Of a stretch of 64,000 nucleotides of DNA, positions 52,301 to 55,899 are shown piece after piece (the stretch's first letter is position 1; every line of letters begins with the position of its first letter). Position numbers and translations under genes: made by a program. Source of the stretch: Gymnothorax reevesii (lineage: Eukaryota > Chordata > Actinopteri > Anguilliformes > Muraenidae); contig CM056583.1 of NCBI GenBank assembly GCA_029721435.1, positions 47,583,120-47,647,119 of the forward strand, written 5' to 3'. The notes beneath the pieces were generated by a model. That model saw only the letters and a list, made by a program, of their open reading frames with translations, did not search any database and had not been told where the DNA came from.

Positions 52301-53538
52301 CTGTCAGGGTAATTATCAAAAAATCCAAAGATAAGTAGCTGTTGGACACAACTTAATTTTGCCCCCCAAGATGCGGAAGAGGATGGTTAGAGAAGTAACA
52401 AAATCTCCAAGAATCGCCGTAGGAATTGCAGACCTTAGTAGCATGTTTGGGTCACCAGGTTTCAAAAAGCACCATCAGGCCCCACCTCCACAACCACAGG
52501 CTCTTTGGACGGATTGCCAGAAGAAAGCCATTTCTGACCTTAAGCCACAGAACCATGCGCTTGGAGTTTACCACACGTCATTTAAATTATGACTGGAACC
52601 AGGTGCTTTGGTCAGATGAGACCAAATTTGCATGTTTCGGTCAAATACAGCATCGACGTGTTTAGCCTTGAAACAGAGATGCATACAAGGAGAAGCACCA
52701 CATGCCCATGATGAAATATGATTGTGGGTCAGTCATGTTTTGGGACTGTTTCAATTCAAGAGGTACAGGGACACTGGTTATTTAATGGCACTATGAATTC
52801 CACCAAGTATCAGGATATTTTGACTGACAATATTGCTGTCTCGGCCAGAAAGCTGAGACTTAGTTGGAGGTGGACTTCCCAACAAGACAATGACCCAAAG
52901 CATTGCTTAAGGTCCACACAGAAACCATTCTTTGACAACAAAATTAATGTTCTGCAATGGCCATCTTGCAGTTGATAAATGTAAACCCAACAAGTCGACA
53001 TGGTCTACAACATCCCCCGCCAATCGTGCGCTTCTCATTTTCGAACTCAATCAAGGCCTTTATGGTCTGAAGCTACACACCAAATTTGGTTACTGTATCT
53101 GTTGTAGTTTCTGAGTAAAGCTGTCCCCTTTATCTCGGACGGACGGACGGACGCACGGACGGACGGAGGTCAAACCTATATCCCCCTCCCACTTCGTGTT
53201 GGCGGGGGATAAAAATGTGAAGGATCTTGAAAGGATCTGCTTAGAGGAATTGTATGTGAATTGTAGTCCATTTGTAAAACATGTTCTGTTTGTATATTAG
53301 GTTTTGGCAGTAATTTAACTTTTTTTTTTTTTCTTTGCCAGTCAGGGGTTCCAGAAATTTTGAAGCCCACTCTATCTGTGTGTGCATGCAAAATGTGTGT
53401 GTGTGCGTGTATATATACATATATATATACACACACACACACATATATATTTTTTTAAGCCTGTGTCCATCATTAACTATGTTTTTTGATTTCCAGGTTC
53501 ATTATAACAACCCCAACTTTGAAGAAGAATCTTCTTAA
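1726..53538 (+). CDS. Multi-domain transmembrane C-type lectin receptor (CTLD-SUEL-F5/8C-LCCL-CTLDx7-TM), 5' partial
   Basis: Thirty-five exons were assembled by reading splice sites and phases: 1726-1893, 2468-2587, 2948-3058, 3188-3220, 3331-3465, 3924-4070, 4264-4398, 5003-5157, 5839-5983, 6084-6138, 6940-7006, 7110-7243, 7521-7564, 7732-7905, 12002-12156, 12288-12401, 12538-12653, 12955-13109, 13263-13468, 14008-14182, 14805-15023, 20898-21067, 25010-25080, 25176-25276, 27456-27572, 27719-27874, 28164-28318, 29973-30072, 34690-34925, 42450-42636, 43106-43354, 43924-44106, 48523-48606, 49046-49167, 53497-53538. All junctions are phase compatible and the total is 4,736 nt (about 1,577 residues). 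Eight CTLDs followed by a TM helix recall the mannose receptor family (MRC1, MRC2, PLA2R1, LY75), but SUEL, discoidin and LCCL modules sit between CTLD1 and CTLD2. The expected role is an endocytic or adhesive glycan receptor at the cell surface. A ricin-type and FN2 N-terminus is not visible and may be upstream. One intron is GC-AG; the rest are GT-AG. Confidence 0.9.
3188..3220 (+). CDS. 33-nt proline-rich linker exon
   Basis: This tiny exon lies between a cacag acceptor and a gtactg donor and keeps phase 1 at both ends. It encodes about 11 residues, [10 protein letters not shown] plus the split glycines. It would act as a flexible spacer between CTLD1 and the SUEL domain. Being 33 nt with matching phases, it could be skipped without changing the frame. 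It is too short for ordinary gene finders, so it may be missed in automatic annotation. Confidence 0.8.
3331..4070 (+). CDS. SUEL / rhamnose-binding (Gal_Lectin) domain, exons 3331-3465 and 3924-4070
   Basis: About 94 residues. The first exon gives YTCELG, then a core of the type [16 protein letters not shown] and a DICPFED turn. The second gives [19 protein letters not shown], a [13 protein letters not shown] segment and [11 protein letters not shown]. The AxYGR motif, the later double-Cys pattern and the KYLxVxYxC ending are the signature of the SUEL/galactose-binding lectin fold found in fish-egg rhamnose-binding lectins and latrophilins. A typical domain is about 80-95 residues, so it is full length. 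The outer introns are phase 1, so it is a shufflable module. Binding of rhamnose or galactose is expected from the family but not proven here. Confidence 0.88.
4264..5983 (+). CDS. F5/8 type C (discoidin) domain, exons 4264-4398, 5003-5157, 5839-5983
   Basis: About 145 residues, the normal length of the family. It starts [21 protein letters not shown] (within residues 1-22), has DARLNG and SCWMP, then the hallmark SWIQVDLG core with [11 protein letters not shown], and [13 protein letters not shown]. It ends with [23 protein letters not shown] and [11 protein letters not shown]. Family members bind phospholipids, collagen, glycans or cell-surface partners through loops of this beta barrel. An NIT sequon near the start is a likely N-glycosylation site. 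Outer intron phases are 1-1, with a phase 0 intron inside at 5157/5839. A repeat-rich intron separates the second and third exons. Confidence 0.93.
5288..5533. mobile_element. MITE family A, copy 1
   Basis: A roughly 246-bp element in the F5/8C intron has inverted ends: atatgaagaccgcaaatg on the left and its complement ending ttgcggtcttcatat on the right. The inside is AT-rich. A second copy in the opposite orientation lies at 23191-23450 and shares a long internal block (catcatttctccaca and flanking sequence), so this is a real repeat family without coding capacity. Confidence 0.75.
5536..5660. repeat. Repeat fragment with (TTTG)n
   Basis: An acctcgccccacctgaaggg start followed by gtttgtttgt runs, abutting MITE A copy 1. 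It resembles one end of the multicopy repeats with tandem tetranucleotides also seen at 10029 and 53120, but the match is only in style. Confidence 0.35.
6084..7564 (+). CDS. LCCL domain, exons 6084-6138, 6940-7006, 7110-7243, 7521-7564
   Basis: About 100 residues in four small exons. The central motif is a textbook LCCL core: [18 protein letters not shown], then [20 protein letters not shown], an FYPGS strand and RNGITSRQ. The two Cys of CPAGC plus SIC and the later DC match the four conserved cysteines of the domain named after Limulus factor C, cochlin (Coch-5b2) and Lgl1. The internal introns have phases 2, 0 and 2, while the outer ones are phase 1. LCCL domains occur in secreted or surface proteins linked to host defence and matrix. 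A fusion to C-type lectin domains is not part of any mannose receptor family member I know. Confidence 0.92.
6460..6680. mobile_element. Short inverted-repeat element with TACCTCCGCCA ends
   Basis: The left end TACCTCCGCCA (6460-6470) and right end TTGGCGGAGGTA (6669-6680) are inverted. The inside contains an acagacagacaaacaaacaaac run and a gagttatcctgtt block. A related element is at 54061-54325 with ends AACCTCCGCC/GGCGGAGGTT and a similar caacaaacaaac run. It is non-coding and probably a MITE. Confidence 0.6.
7732..12401 (+). CDS. CTLD2 (exons 7732-7905, 12002-12156, 12288-12401)
   Basis: Complete CTLD. The first exon has [16 protein letters not shown], a [10 protein letters not shown] helix and the LVSI strand. 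The second has VWIGLND, FGWSD and YWAPGEPSN. The third has [17 protein letters not shown] and a linker ending at the start of the next domain (YGCPE). The calcium-site tripeptide is EPS rather than EPN, followed by WND, so the long-loop geometry is present but one ligand differs and sugar binding is uncertain. A 4.1-kb intron full of Tc1-like remnants separates exons 1 and 2. Intron phases are 1, 1, 0, 0. Confidence 0.92.
8721..9440 (+). pseudogene. Tc1-like transposase, degenerate
   Basis: Frames broken by stops and shifts read pieces typical of Tc1 DDE transposases: [39 protein letters not shown], a [13 protein letters not shown] stretch near 9139, then KWFTDYG and a NLW-type PIE region near 9250. 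Tc1 transposases cut and paste DNA at TA sites. This copy cannot make a working protein. Confidence 0.75.
10029..10316. repeat. Dispersed repeat with (TCCG)n core
   Basis: It starts agtcccctaccggaaacgg, has a tccgtccgtccgtcagtccg run, then a moderately conserved block with tcactttgacctac, and ends gtaggggactagtattgcgc. Start and end share the gGGGACTA motif, suggesting an inverted or paired terminus. A similar style of repeat occurs at about 52975-53208. Confidence 0.5.
10355..10612 (+). pseudogene. Tc1-like transposase N-terminal (helix-turn-helix) fragment
   Basis: About 86 codons read [20 protein letters not shown], then [12 protein letters not shown] and [20 protein letters not shown]. 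This is the paired-like HTH and GRPR-hook region of Tc1-family transposases (the hook here is RQPR). The family differs from the one at 8721-9440. The DDE domain is missing. Confidence 0.75.
11059..11773 (+). mobile_element. Possible solo LTR of a retrotransposon
   Basis: A 715-bp segment begins TGTAATCG and ends GATCATTACA, imperfect inverted ends of the TG...CA type. Its last 80 bases hold an aataaatgctccc poly(A)-like signal followed by a cttggtttggcctcttg block resembling the 3' part of fish Gypsy-type LTRs. No 5-bp target duplication could be matched, and no internal retroviral-like coding sequence is present. Confidence 0.4.
12538..13374 (+). CDS. CTLD3 (exons 12538-12653, 12955-13109, first half of 13263-13468)
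   Basis: The first exon has [23 protein letters not shown] and a KLLHIGD strand (the usual LVSI is changed to LLHI). The second has [21 protein letters not shown] and FTHWDRN. The third has a QPD tripeptide split by the intron, then [14 protein letters not shown] and FPFICE. This gives a galactose-type QPD site with WDD in place of WND, so calcium coordination may be altered. The domain is followed by a run of prolines ([12 protein letters not shown]) that separates it from CTLD4. The domain boundary lies inside an exon, unlike the other domain junctions. Confidence 0.9.
13375..15023 (+). CDS. Proline linker and CTLD4 (exons to 13468, 14008-14182, 14805-15023)
   Basis: After a proline-rich hinge the domain reads [16 protein letters not shown], a [16 protein letters not shown] helix, LVSIHNG and MWIGLQ, then [29 protein letters not shown] and [11 protein letters not shown] plus WND is the complete mannose/GlcNAc/fucose-type calcium site, so this domain is predicted to bind sugar; in MRC1 the main sugar-binding domain is also CTLD4. 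The exon ends in another proline linker ([12 protein letters not shown]). Sequons NYT and NGS are present. The intron after 14182 uses a GC donor (GGGAG/gcatgt), required to keep phase 1 with the acceptor at 14804. Confidence 0.93.
14183..14184 (+). other. Non-canonical GC splice donor of a GC-AG intron
   Basis: CTLD4 needs a phase 1 donor after the glycine-rich turn VEGG. The only site that joins in frame to the acceptor at 14804 is GGGAG/gcatgt. The nearest GT, at 14187, would leave phase 2 and break the CTLD. GC-AG introns are a known minor class of U2 introns, usually with an AG/GCAAGT consensus, which this resembles. Confidence 0.7.
15375..15892 (-). mobile_element. SINE-like retroposon with perfect 15-bp target-site duplication
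   Basis: Direct repeats CCTTGCAATTTATTT at 15375-15389 and 15878-15892 are identical. Between them the minus strand starts with a tRNA-like segment carrying a clear B box (GGTTCGATCCC, complement of 15813-15824) and ends in an A-rich tail (complement of the ttta/ttattt run at 15390-15420). This is the layout of a retroposed tRNA-derived SINE of about 490 bp. The body (ggcatctccaatcccatctg region) resembles repeats I recall from fish. Confidence 0.7.
17920..19045. repeat. Large foldback (inverted) repeat
   Basis: Sequence at about 17925-18270 (e.g. cctgtttactttgctcaatt, caatcaaaccggtg, gaatgagtag, catgtttgattgccgcat) reappears as reverse complement at about 18690-19040 (atgcggcaatcaaacatg, ctactcattcaa, caaagtaaacaggaacagg). 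Arms are about 340 bp with scattered differences, and the spacer is about 420 bp. A third, direct copy of the left arm is inside the Harbinger-like element at 32530-33000. It is probably a non-autonomous foldback DNA transposon. Confidence 0.7.
20350..20560 (+). mobile_element. tRNA-derived SINE, plus strand
   Basis: It starts ggggtgcctcggtggcacat, a tRNA-like head with an A-box-like region, a B box (gcgttcgattccgg) and a body ending in ctgtctctctctactctata, then caaataaagtaaa followed by C and A runs. This head-body-tail order and the caaataaag tail match common acanthomorph-fish SINEs. Confidence 0.65.
20898..27572 (+). CDS. CTLD5 (exons 20898-21067, 25010-25080, 25176-25276, 27456-27572)
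   Basis: Four exons: [100 protein letters not shown] with WND predicts a working mannose-type calcium site, as in CTLD5 of MRC1. The second exon is only 71 nt and its donor at 25081 (cat/gtatgc) was chosen because it gives the normal GGQYIW-type turn before WEDGS. An alternative GC donor at 25072 also keeps frame but shortens that turn. The extra intron inside the long loop is not present in most other CTLDs of this gene. The introns carry long TG microsatellites. Confidence 0.9.
23191..23450. mobile_element. MITE family A, copy 2 (inverted relative to copy 1)
   Basis: It begins agtgaagaccacgatgg and ends cctttgtggtcttcaa. Internally, gtggagaaatgatgaatt and cttagaaacaaagcactg are the reverse complement of the block in copy 1 at 5440-5500. 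The centre has an AT-rich run (23330-23412) with ATATTAT repeats. Confidence 0.75.
23768..24310 (-). pseudogene. Tc1-like transposase remnant, minus strand
   Basis: The complement of 23948-24307 reads an HTH region: [38 protein letters not shown] and NKRPGRMS. This is the paired-like DNA-binding domain with a GRPR-like hook of a Tc1 family. The piece at 23768-23950 reads as decayed downstream transposase. Stops and shifts break the frame, and no intact DDE domain remains. Confidence 0.65.
25317..25393. repeat. (TG)n-(TA)n-(TG)n microsatellite
   Basis: Compound dinucleotide repeat directly downstream of the CTLD5 exon ending at 25276. Long open frames across it (both strands) are artefacts of the repeat. 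Confidence 0.95.
25627..25770. repeat. 27-bp minisatellite, about five copies
   Basis: A unit of the form catgtgtgtttgtgtgtatg plus tgacatg repeats about five times with very few differences (25627-25770). This is a tandem array inside the CTLD5 intron. Confidence 0.85.
25990..26950 (-). mobile_element. Tc1-like transposon remnant, minus strand
   Basis: The plus strand reads tcaatgggtttgaggtccag, the complement of a Tc1 [12 protein letters not shown] motif, followed by sequence that decodes only in pieces (gaggtgtattttggagtcac and onward). It is too decayed to give a frame. Confidence 0.5.
27182..27370. repeat. (TG)n microsatellite, imperfect
   Basis: About 190 bases of tgtgtg with cg, ca and ag interruptions, ending just before the last CTLD5 exon at 27456. 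The ORFs of about 140 codons on both strands here are repeat artefacts. Confidence 0.95.
27719..30072 (+). CDS. CTLD6 (exons 27719-27874, 28164-28318, 29973-30072)
   Basis: The first exon has [15 protein letters not shown], an insertion relative to other CTLDs ([11 protein letters not shown]), SFAQQWCRS and a changed strand, LVVIDSR. The second has [14 protein letters not shown] and [11 protein letters not shown]. The third has [16 protein letters not shown] and [11 protein letters not shown] and WND are both present, so the mannose-type calcium site is complete although WIGL reads WIGM. An NWS sequon lies near the insertion. Phases are 1, 1, 0, 1. The second intron contains a Tc1-like transposon in reverse orientation. 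Confidence 0.92.
28735..29760 (-). mobile_element. Tc1-like transposon, minus strand, one end present
   Basis: The end at 28735 (cagcgagctcaaaaattgct then ggcacccctgactgg) matches the termini of the Tc1-like element at 49308-53372. The minus-strand transposase reads [20 protein letters not shown], then [22 protein letters not shown] and [11 protein letters not shown]. The DDE region is recognisable but key positions are changed (FQQDND is FQEGND) and the frame is broken upstream at the KKAFSDQK region. No matching end is found on the right, so the copy is truncated. Confidence 0.75.
30395..30640. mobile_element. Tc1-like end fragment
   Basis: ggcctgcagtgcatcccaaa followed by aagttgggacgggg is the terminus type of a common fish Tc1/mariner family. 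Related termini occur at 47269 and 58530. Only about 245 bp with no transposase is seen. Confidence 0.45.
30640..30790. repeat. Repeat with gtaacggaatacatgtaac motif
   Basis: A segment rich in gtaac/gttac words (ggagtaacggaatacatgt, ctgttacagttac) resembles a widespread fish interspersed repeat. No ends could be fixed. Confidence 0.35.
30925..31190 (+). mobile_element. Tc1-like 5' fragment
   Basis: gggaataagtattgaacac is the start region of a fish Tc1 family. It continues to a cctataaaaaggtttttcat segment and then aaagcaaagaactctttcaa, which in other copies is the beginning of the transposase. The remainder is lost. Confidence 0.5.
31930..33444. mobile_element. MITE with GGGCCTGATTTACTAAG ends, split by a Harbinger-like element
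   Basis: The left arm GGGCCTGATTTACTAAGACC at 31930 and the right arm ggtcttagtaaatcag ending at 32092, completed by GCCC at 33441-33444, form terminal inverted repeats of over 50 bp (aaatctttttgcccatgcaa is shared by both arms). Total MITE length without the insertion is about 167 bp. Flanking triplets are CTA and TTA, compatible with a 3-bp target duplication. Confidence 0.7.
32093..33437. mobile_element. PIF/Harbinger-like non-autonomous element, CAG target duplication
   Basis: Ends GAGCCAGTTGCACCAAAC and (complement of right end) GGGCCGGTTGCACCAACC are inverted, and CAG flanks both sides (32090-32092 and 33438-33440). A 3-bp duplication and GGGCC-type ends fit the PIF/Harbinger superfamily. 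The inside shares about 500 bp with the foldback repeat at 17.9-19.0 kb. No transposase is seen. Confidence 0.7.
34690..42636 (+). CDS. CTLD7 (exons 34690-34925, 42450-42636)
   Basis: The first exon has [38 protein letters not shown] and AWIGLRRK. The second has [29 protein letters not shown] and PYICKIS. The tripeptide is QPA, so the sugar site is probably not functional even though WND remains. The start at 34690 (after catgcag) was chosen because it alone gives phase 1 to match the upstream donor; an acceptor at 34658 with a better pyrimidine tract would be phase 0 and is incompatible. The 7.5-kb intron between the exons is the largest in the gene and contains a full-length Tc1-like element. 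Confidence 0.88.
35320..35960. repeat. Dispersed repeat with (TCTG)n start and three ~160-bp tandem units
   Basis: A ctgtctgtctgtctgtccg run (35322-35370) is followed by three copies of a unit of about 161 bp. Each copy carries ttttcgc(a/g)c(c/t)gtaactc (35516, 35676, 35838) and a tcaaggtcatctgtcg-like motif. The array is cut by the Tc1-like element at 35965 and its remaining end appears after 37575 (cgtgacggatgctaggcg). Confidence 0.65.
35963..37574 (-). mobile_element. Full-length Tc1-like transposon with TA target duplication
   Basis: The ends CAAAACCCAAAACCAGTGAA (35965) and its complement (to 37572) are inverted, flanked by TA on both sides (35963-35964 and 37573-37574). The inverted arms extend about 170 bp and include tttgcaaatcctttt and attcaattgaata. 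Length is about 1,608 bp, the size of an intact Tc1 element. The transposase is on the minus strand but frameshifted. A truncated relative lies at 55900-56495. Confidence 0.9.
36187..37225 (-). pseudogene. Tc1-like transposase, frameshifted
   Basis: The N-terminal HTH ([35 protein letters not shown]) is followed after shifts by a [12 protein letters not shown] second helix region, and then in another frame by the C-terminal DDE part: [37 protein letters not shown] and [12 protein letters not shown]. The second Asp (QDN) and the final Glu (PIEN) are intact. Frame changes near 36989/37015, 36634 and 36612 prevent one protein from being made. Its job would be cut-and-paste transposition of this element. 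Confidence 0.85.
37775..38740 (+). mobile_element. Tc1-like element, 5' portion
   Basis: It starts cagtgccctccactactatt ggcatgc, a typical Tc1-like terminus, then aaggccacaaaaaaatatga and a decayed transposase region with gactccaagacagttacata. The matching 3' portion appears near 40850-41215 (tgatccaataattgtggcac), so a roughly 2-kb sequence may separate the two halves. Confidence 0.45.
38741..42449 (+). other. Remainder of the CTLD7 intron
   Basis: A T-run at 39316-39334, a THAP-like remnant at 40609-40712 and a Tc1-like 3' end at 40850-41215 are the recognisable parts. No exon was found between the CTLD7 exons; the joined protein is complete without one. Confidence 0.5.
40612..40712 (-). 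pseudogene. THAP-domain remnant
   Basis: The minus strand reads [19 protein letters not shown] followed by a decayed [16 protein letters not shown] zinc-finger domains begin MPxxC...GC and continue with a FPxxP/LPxG segment. Here the first Cys is His (MPKSH), and the rest is lost. THAP domains are the DNA-binding part of P-element, Kolobok and related transposases, so this is probably transposon debris. Confidence 0.45.
42637..43105 (+). other. Intron between CTLD7 and CTLD8
   Basis: A 469-bp AT-rich intron with a short (TTA)n run near 43008. No feature was recognised. Confidence 0.6.
43106..44106 (+). CDS. CTLD8 (exons 43106-43354, 43924-44106)
   Basis: The first exon begins with a Pro/Ala linker ([12 protein letters not shown]), then [18 protein letters not shown], a [10 protein letters not shown] helix, LVSIHSQ and VWIGLTRD. 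The second has [29 protein letters not shown] and [11 protein letters not shown] plus WND give a complete mannose-type site, with a longer loop (NTHPGDAG) between them than in the other CTLDs. This is the membrane-proximal lectin domain. Phases are 1-1. The second exon is followed by a poly(A) stretch in the intron. Confidence 0.93.
44919..45060. mobile_element. hAT-like terminus
   Basis: CAGGGGCGGACTGGCCATCA then cgggagttttcccggtgggc is the start of a common fish hAT-type non-autonomous element, here running into an A-rich stretch at 44994-45018. The other end was not found, so only a fragment is claimed. Confidence 0.5.
45587..47054. mobile_element. PIF/Harbinger-like element, CTG target duplication
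   Basis: Inverted ends GGGCCTATTGCACAAAG (45590) and GGGCCTATTGCACTAAAG (complement of the right end, to 47051) are flanked by CTG on both sides (45587-45589 and 47052-47054). Body length is 1,462 bp. It contains no recognisable transposase; a minus-strand 83-codon ORF at 46675-46926 ([16 protein letters not shown] start) is unassigned. The GGGCC ends and CWG duplication match the style of the element at 32093-33437. Confidence 0.75.
47265..47345. mobile_element. Tc1-like end fragment
   Basis: caaccccaattccgaaatag ttgggacg is the terminus of the family whose opposite-orientation end is at 58505-58533 (ccaacaattttggaattggg). No transposase follows. Confidence 0.5.
47346..48522 (+). other. Intron sequence before the stalk exon
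   Basis: Nothing recognised except AT-rich sequence with an aataaaatgaatt at 48410. A minus-strand ORF of 103 codons at 47770-48081 has no recognisable domain and is probably chance. Confidence 0.4.
48523..53538 (+). CDS. Stalk, transmembrane helix and cytoplasmic tail (exons 48523-48606, 49046-49167, 53497-53538)
   Basis: The first exon encodes a 28-residue Thr/Ser/Pro stalk ([17 protein letters not shown]) likely to be O-glycosylated. The second encodes a glycine-rich start ([20 protein letters not shown]) continuing LSYYIIKIW, a single transmembrane helix, followed by the positive stop-transfer RPKK. The last exon gives [13 protein letters not shown] and stop TAA at 53536-53538. The tail is only about 25 residues. 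YNNPNF fits the NPxY/F class of endocytosis signals, comparable in role to the FxNxxY motif in the tail of MRC1-family receptors, and is followed by an acidic cluster. No ITAM or ITIM is seen, so signalling would need a partner. Confidence 0.9.
49239..49307. repeat. (TG)n(CA)n microsatellite
   Basis: gtgtgtg run, a cgcgtgtaca centre, then cacacaca run. The array is nearly palindromic and abuts the left end of the Tc1-like element. Confidence 0.95.
50033..51528. mobile_element. THAP-bearing DNA transposon with 24-bp inverted ends
   Basis: GGAACCCCGACTATAATGAC continuing TTGT at 50033 is repeated exactly as reverse complement ending at 51528 (acaagtcattatagtcgggg then ttcc). Flanks atttaaat and ctctaaat match at 6 of 8 positions, so an 8-bp duplication is possible. 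Inside are a minus-strand THAP domain ORF (51065-51268) and a plus-strand start [16 protein letters not shown] (50273). Candidate superfamilies are P, Kolobok or ISL2EU, all of which use THAP domains. A catalytic domain was not found, so the copy is probably internally deleted. Confidence 0.7.
51065..51268 (-). CDS. THAP zinc-finger domain ORF
   Basis: The 67-codon ORF begins [19 protein letters not shown], then [20 protein letters not shown] and [17 protein letters not shown]. This is nearly a whole THAP domain: CxxxxC, the FP turn, the conserved W of KWENAC, and the final C with a following F. The usual zinc ligand His in the CSxHF motif is Gln here (CSRQF), so zinc binding is probably lost. 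THAP domains bind DNA ends in transposases and promoters in host THAP proteins. Its position inside 24-bp inverted repeats points to a transposon rather than a host gene. Confidence 0.75.
   Translation of the reverse strand: MPHCAAFGCNFQSKGNKSKDVSLHNFPTDNKRRGKWENACGRKQLSKDPQLCSRQFSPDAFEAFIRP
52190..52974 (+). pseudogene. Tc1-like transposase, degenerate
   Basis: Pieces in shifting frames read [71 protein letters not shown]. The QDND-type second Asp and the WSDE first Asp are present, but stops and shifts break the protein, and the C-terminus is split off by the insertion at about 52975. It is the same family as the minus-strand copy at 28735-29760. Confidence 0.8.
52975..53208. repeat. Repeat insertion with (GGAC)n
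   Basis: It contains aaatttggttactgtatctg, a ggacggacggacgcacggac run and catatccccctccc-like sequence. It interrupts the Tc1-like transposase between cttgcag and aaaatgtgaaggatc. Confidence 0.5.
53389..53453. repeat. (TG)n(TA)n(CA)n compound microsatellite
   Basis: tgtgtgtgcgtgtatatata continuing through TA and CA runs, ending 44 bases before the last coding exon of the lectin receptor. Confidence 0.95.
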
Positions 53539-53760
53539 TACTTGGGATTCTGTTTTCATCAATTTGACCATTAATTGCACTGAATCACACTGTTGGCAGA
53601 AAATGTATCTATTTGGATTTTTGTTTTCTTTCACGTCCTTAAAAGTACTTGGAGTCCCTGATAACGTTTAACAATGCCTTTATCATTATGGCCATTAATT
53701 CAGTTATGATTTCAGATGCATGTACCAATAAATTATTTTATGTGTCAATACACATATTTG
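53539..53760 (+). terminator. 3' UTR with poly(A) signal of the lectin receptor gene
   Basis: AATAAA lies at 53727-53732, about 190 bases after the stop, followed by a T-rich stretch (attattttatgtg). This fits a short 3' UTR ending near 53745-53760. Confidence 0.7.
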
Positions 53761-54060
53761 AATTTGTCATTTTGTGAAATTACATTGTCTATTTATGTGT
53801 GAAGTATGCAGGGTTTCCCGCAGAAAATCAGTTTTACTCTATAAATAAACAAAGCAGTTGAACTGCAATAACAAAGTGACAAAGTCAACAGTCTTACAAA
53901 GTTTTTATAGTTTAACACTTGCTTGTACACAGTGTATTTTAGCCTTACTGTAAGAGCTGAGCTGGAAATAACAAGATCAAATAAAAACACACAATCTTAC
54001 CAGAATTCATGCTACATGCATGAACACAGCCAAAACTAGAAAAGCACTCAGAGAGCGCAG

Positions 54061-54325
54061 AACCTCCGCCAGGGGGCAGCAAAGCCAATAGCACGGCGAT
54101 TGGAACTCCGACCCATTGGAAAGACTTGAGATCTTGAACTTTGGCGTATATCTCAGCAGCACTTTGGCCTAGATAGGCCAAAATTTAATCACCTCTTCCT
54201 TGAGTTAATACCCACCTACCCTGAAAATTTCGTCAAAGTCCAGCCATAAGTTTTTGAGTTATGTTGTACACAAACAACCAACAAACAAACGGCACCGAAA
54301 ACGTATACCTCCTCGGCGGAGGTTA
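54061..54325. mobile_element. Short inverted-repeat element, AACCTCCGCC ends
   Basis: AACCTCCGCC at 54061 and GGCGGAGGTT to 54325 are inverted. The inside has acaaccaacaaacaaacgg and a gagttatgttgtacac block shared in style with the element at 6460-6680. Confidence 0.6.
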
Positions 54326-55895
54326 ATTATCCAAAAAAAGAAGAAGAAGAAGAATGAAAAGCTCATAAAATCCACACAAACCGTCCCTAAGGGTTAAACG
54401 AAAATTAATGTTAGAACGGAAAATGTATTTATCTGTTTTGACTTCAATTCCCCAAATGCTTTGCGGTTGTGGTTATATTTGGGGAGAGGAGAAAGGTATG
54501 TACCGAAGCGCATTGCATTCACAGGATAAAAAAAATATACTCCTTATCTCGTAATTACGAGATCTTGAGAAAAGATTAATGCTACACTCAGTGTTCAGTG
54601 TGATGTACCCAACCTGAATATTTCGGGTCCACAGCCCACTCTGGGTTCCACCAATTACCTCGATGTTTAGAGGACTAGGGCTGTGGAGGTTGTGGAGGAG
54701 GAGGTGGCGCAGATGGTGAAGTAGGCCGGGGTTCTGACAATTTGTGCTGCCTTGTCAAAAAATGCTACCGTAATGCAAAGCGATCGTAAAGTCTTTGTTT
54801 TCGCCTAAATATTGCACTGTGAATCAGTTTACAGTAGTAACTTTGTTATTTGTTAGCTTATTATAACATAAGCAGATGTTATAATGAGTTGGGTGAGTTT
54901 GTTTAATGATATATGCCGCATGCCATTATCATCCACTCAAGGAGAACCCAGCCTGTGCATGCAAATATGTATACATTTATAGGTCGAAAGGTGCAACGAA
55001 AAAGGACGTATATTTATGATATTTGAAGATACTTGAGATGTGAGCGAAGAAATAGAGCCCAAGATTTTAGGTTTGTGCAAGCGCAGAACCATAAGGTAGC
55101 ATATTTTGATAGGTCGCAAAATTTGACAGAACACCGGCTTCTTTGAATAAAGTACCCTGATTTTTGACTGCTTTTTCCCATCCATTACTGTACGCTAGAG
55201 AAAACCACGTGCTGTTGTCAAACATAGCAGAAAGCCACACGCAAACACATCAGTAGCCTTGATAAGAAACCAAACGAATTGCATATAGCCTATCTTAATG
55301 AAACGGAATATGTGGGCAAGCAGTTGATAGGAGACACAGTTGATGCGAGAAAATTGTGTTTTTGTCGTGAAACGAATGGACTGTAGGCGTTCACACGATA
55401 AAAATCCACGGAAGAGTTTTTTGGTCTTAAAATCACCTTTTATGAATGTTTTGAAAGATTTAACAAAATGAAAAAAAAAAAATCTCAAGACTGAACCTAG
55501 TCTTGACCCCTTAACCTCTGGAACCAGGATGTACCATTATGCAAAAAATATTGTTTGATTATAATTGCCAGTATATCCCCTTTGTCTGGAAATTTACTTA
55601 ATGGTACTGATATAAGGAAGCAAAAATCACAACAGTAGTTATTGAGCCCTGAGATTCATGACATAGACTGTAAAATGTGGGCAATTCCCATTGACAGCCT
55701 TCATGGTGCACCCACATACAGCGACGGCACCACGGAATAGCATTATAGGCCCGGCCACAGGAACTTTTTTTGGCCCAGAATTCTTTCTGTGTAAAACATA
55801 TTAAAAGTTAGTTGACACACACTGAGTTTCCCACAAGTTTCTTTATTTGTCTAGCTTGTAGTCATAATTGACCTTCGTCTGTTGATCCCCTGAAG
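54326..55895. other. Downstream sequence without recognised genes
   Basis: A (AAG)n run at 54338-54353, A-rich stretches, and two minus-strand ORFs under 100 codons (54937-55185 and 55195-55488) without recognisable domains. Nothing else is supported. Confidence 0.4.
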
Positions 55896-55899
55896 AAAG

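Larger units (their letters stand above)
49308..53372 (+). mobile_element. Tc1-like transposon carrying nested insertions
   Basis: The left end cagtgggctccaaaattact and right end (complement of 53335-53372) agtgggcttcaaaatttctg are inverted, and both continue with a cacccctaactgg-like block. Inside on the plus strand is a decayed transposase, interrupted at 49467-51957 by an element with TTTA duplications and at about 52975-53208 by a repeat with a ggacggacgg run. After the second insertion, transposase sequence resumes (gtgaaggatcttgaaaggat). The whole block lies in the last intron of the lectin receptor gene. Confidence 0.7.
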
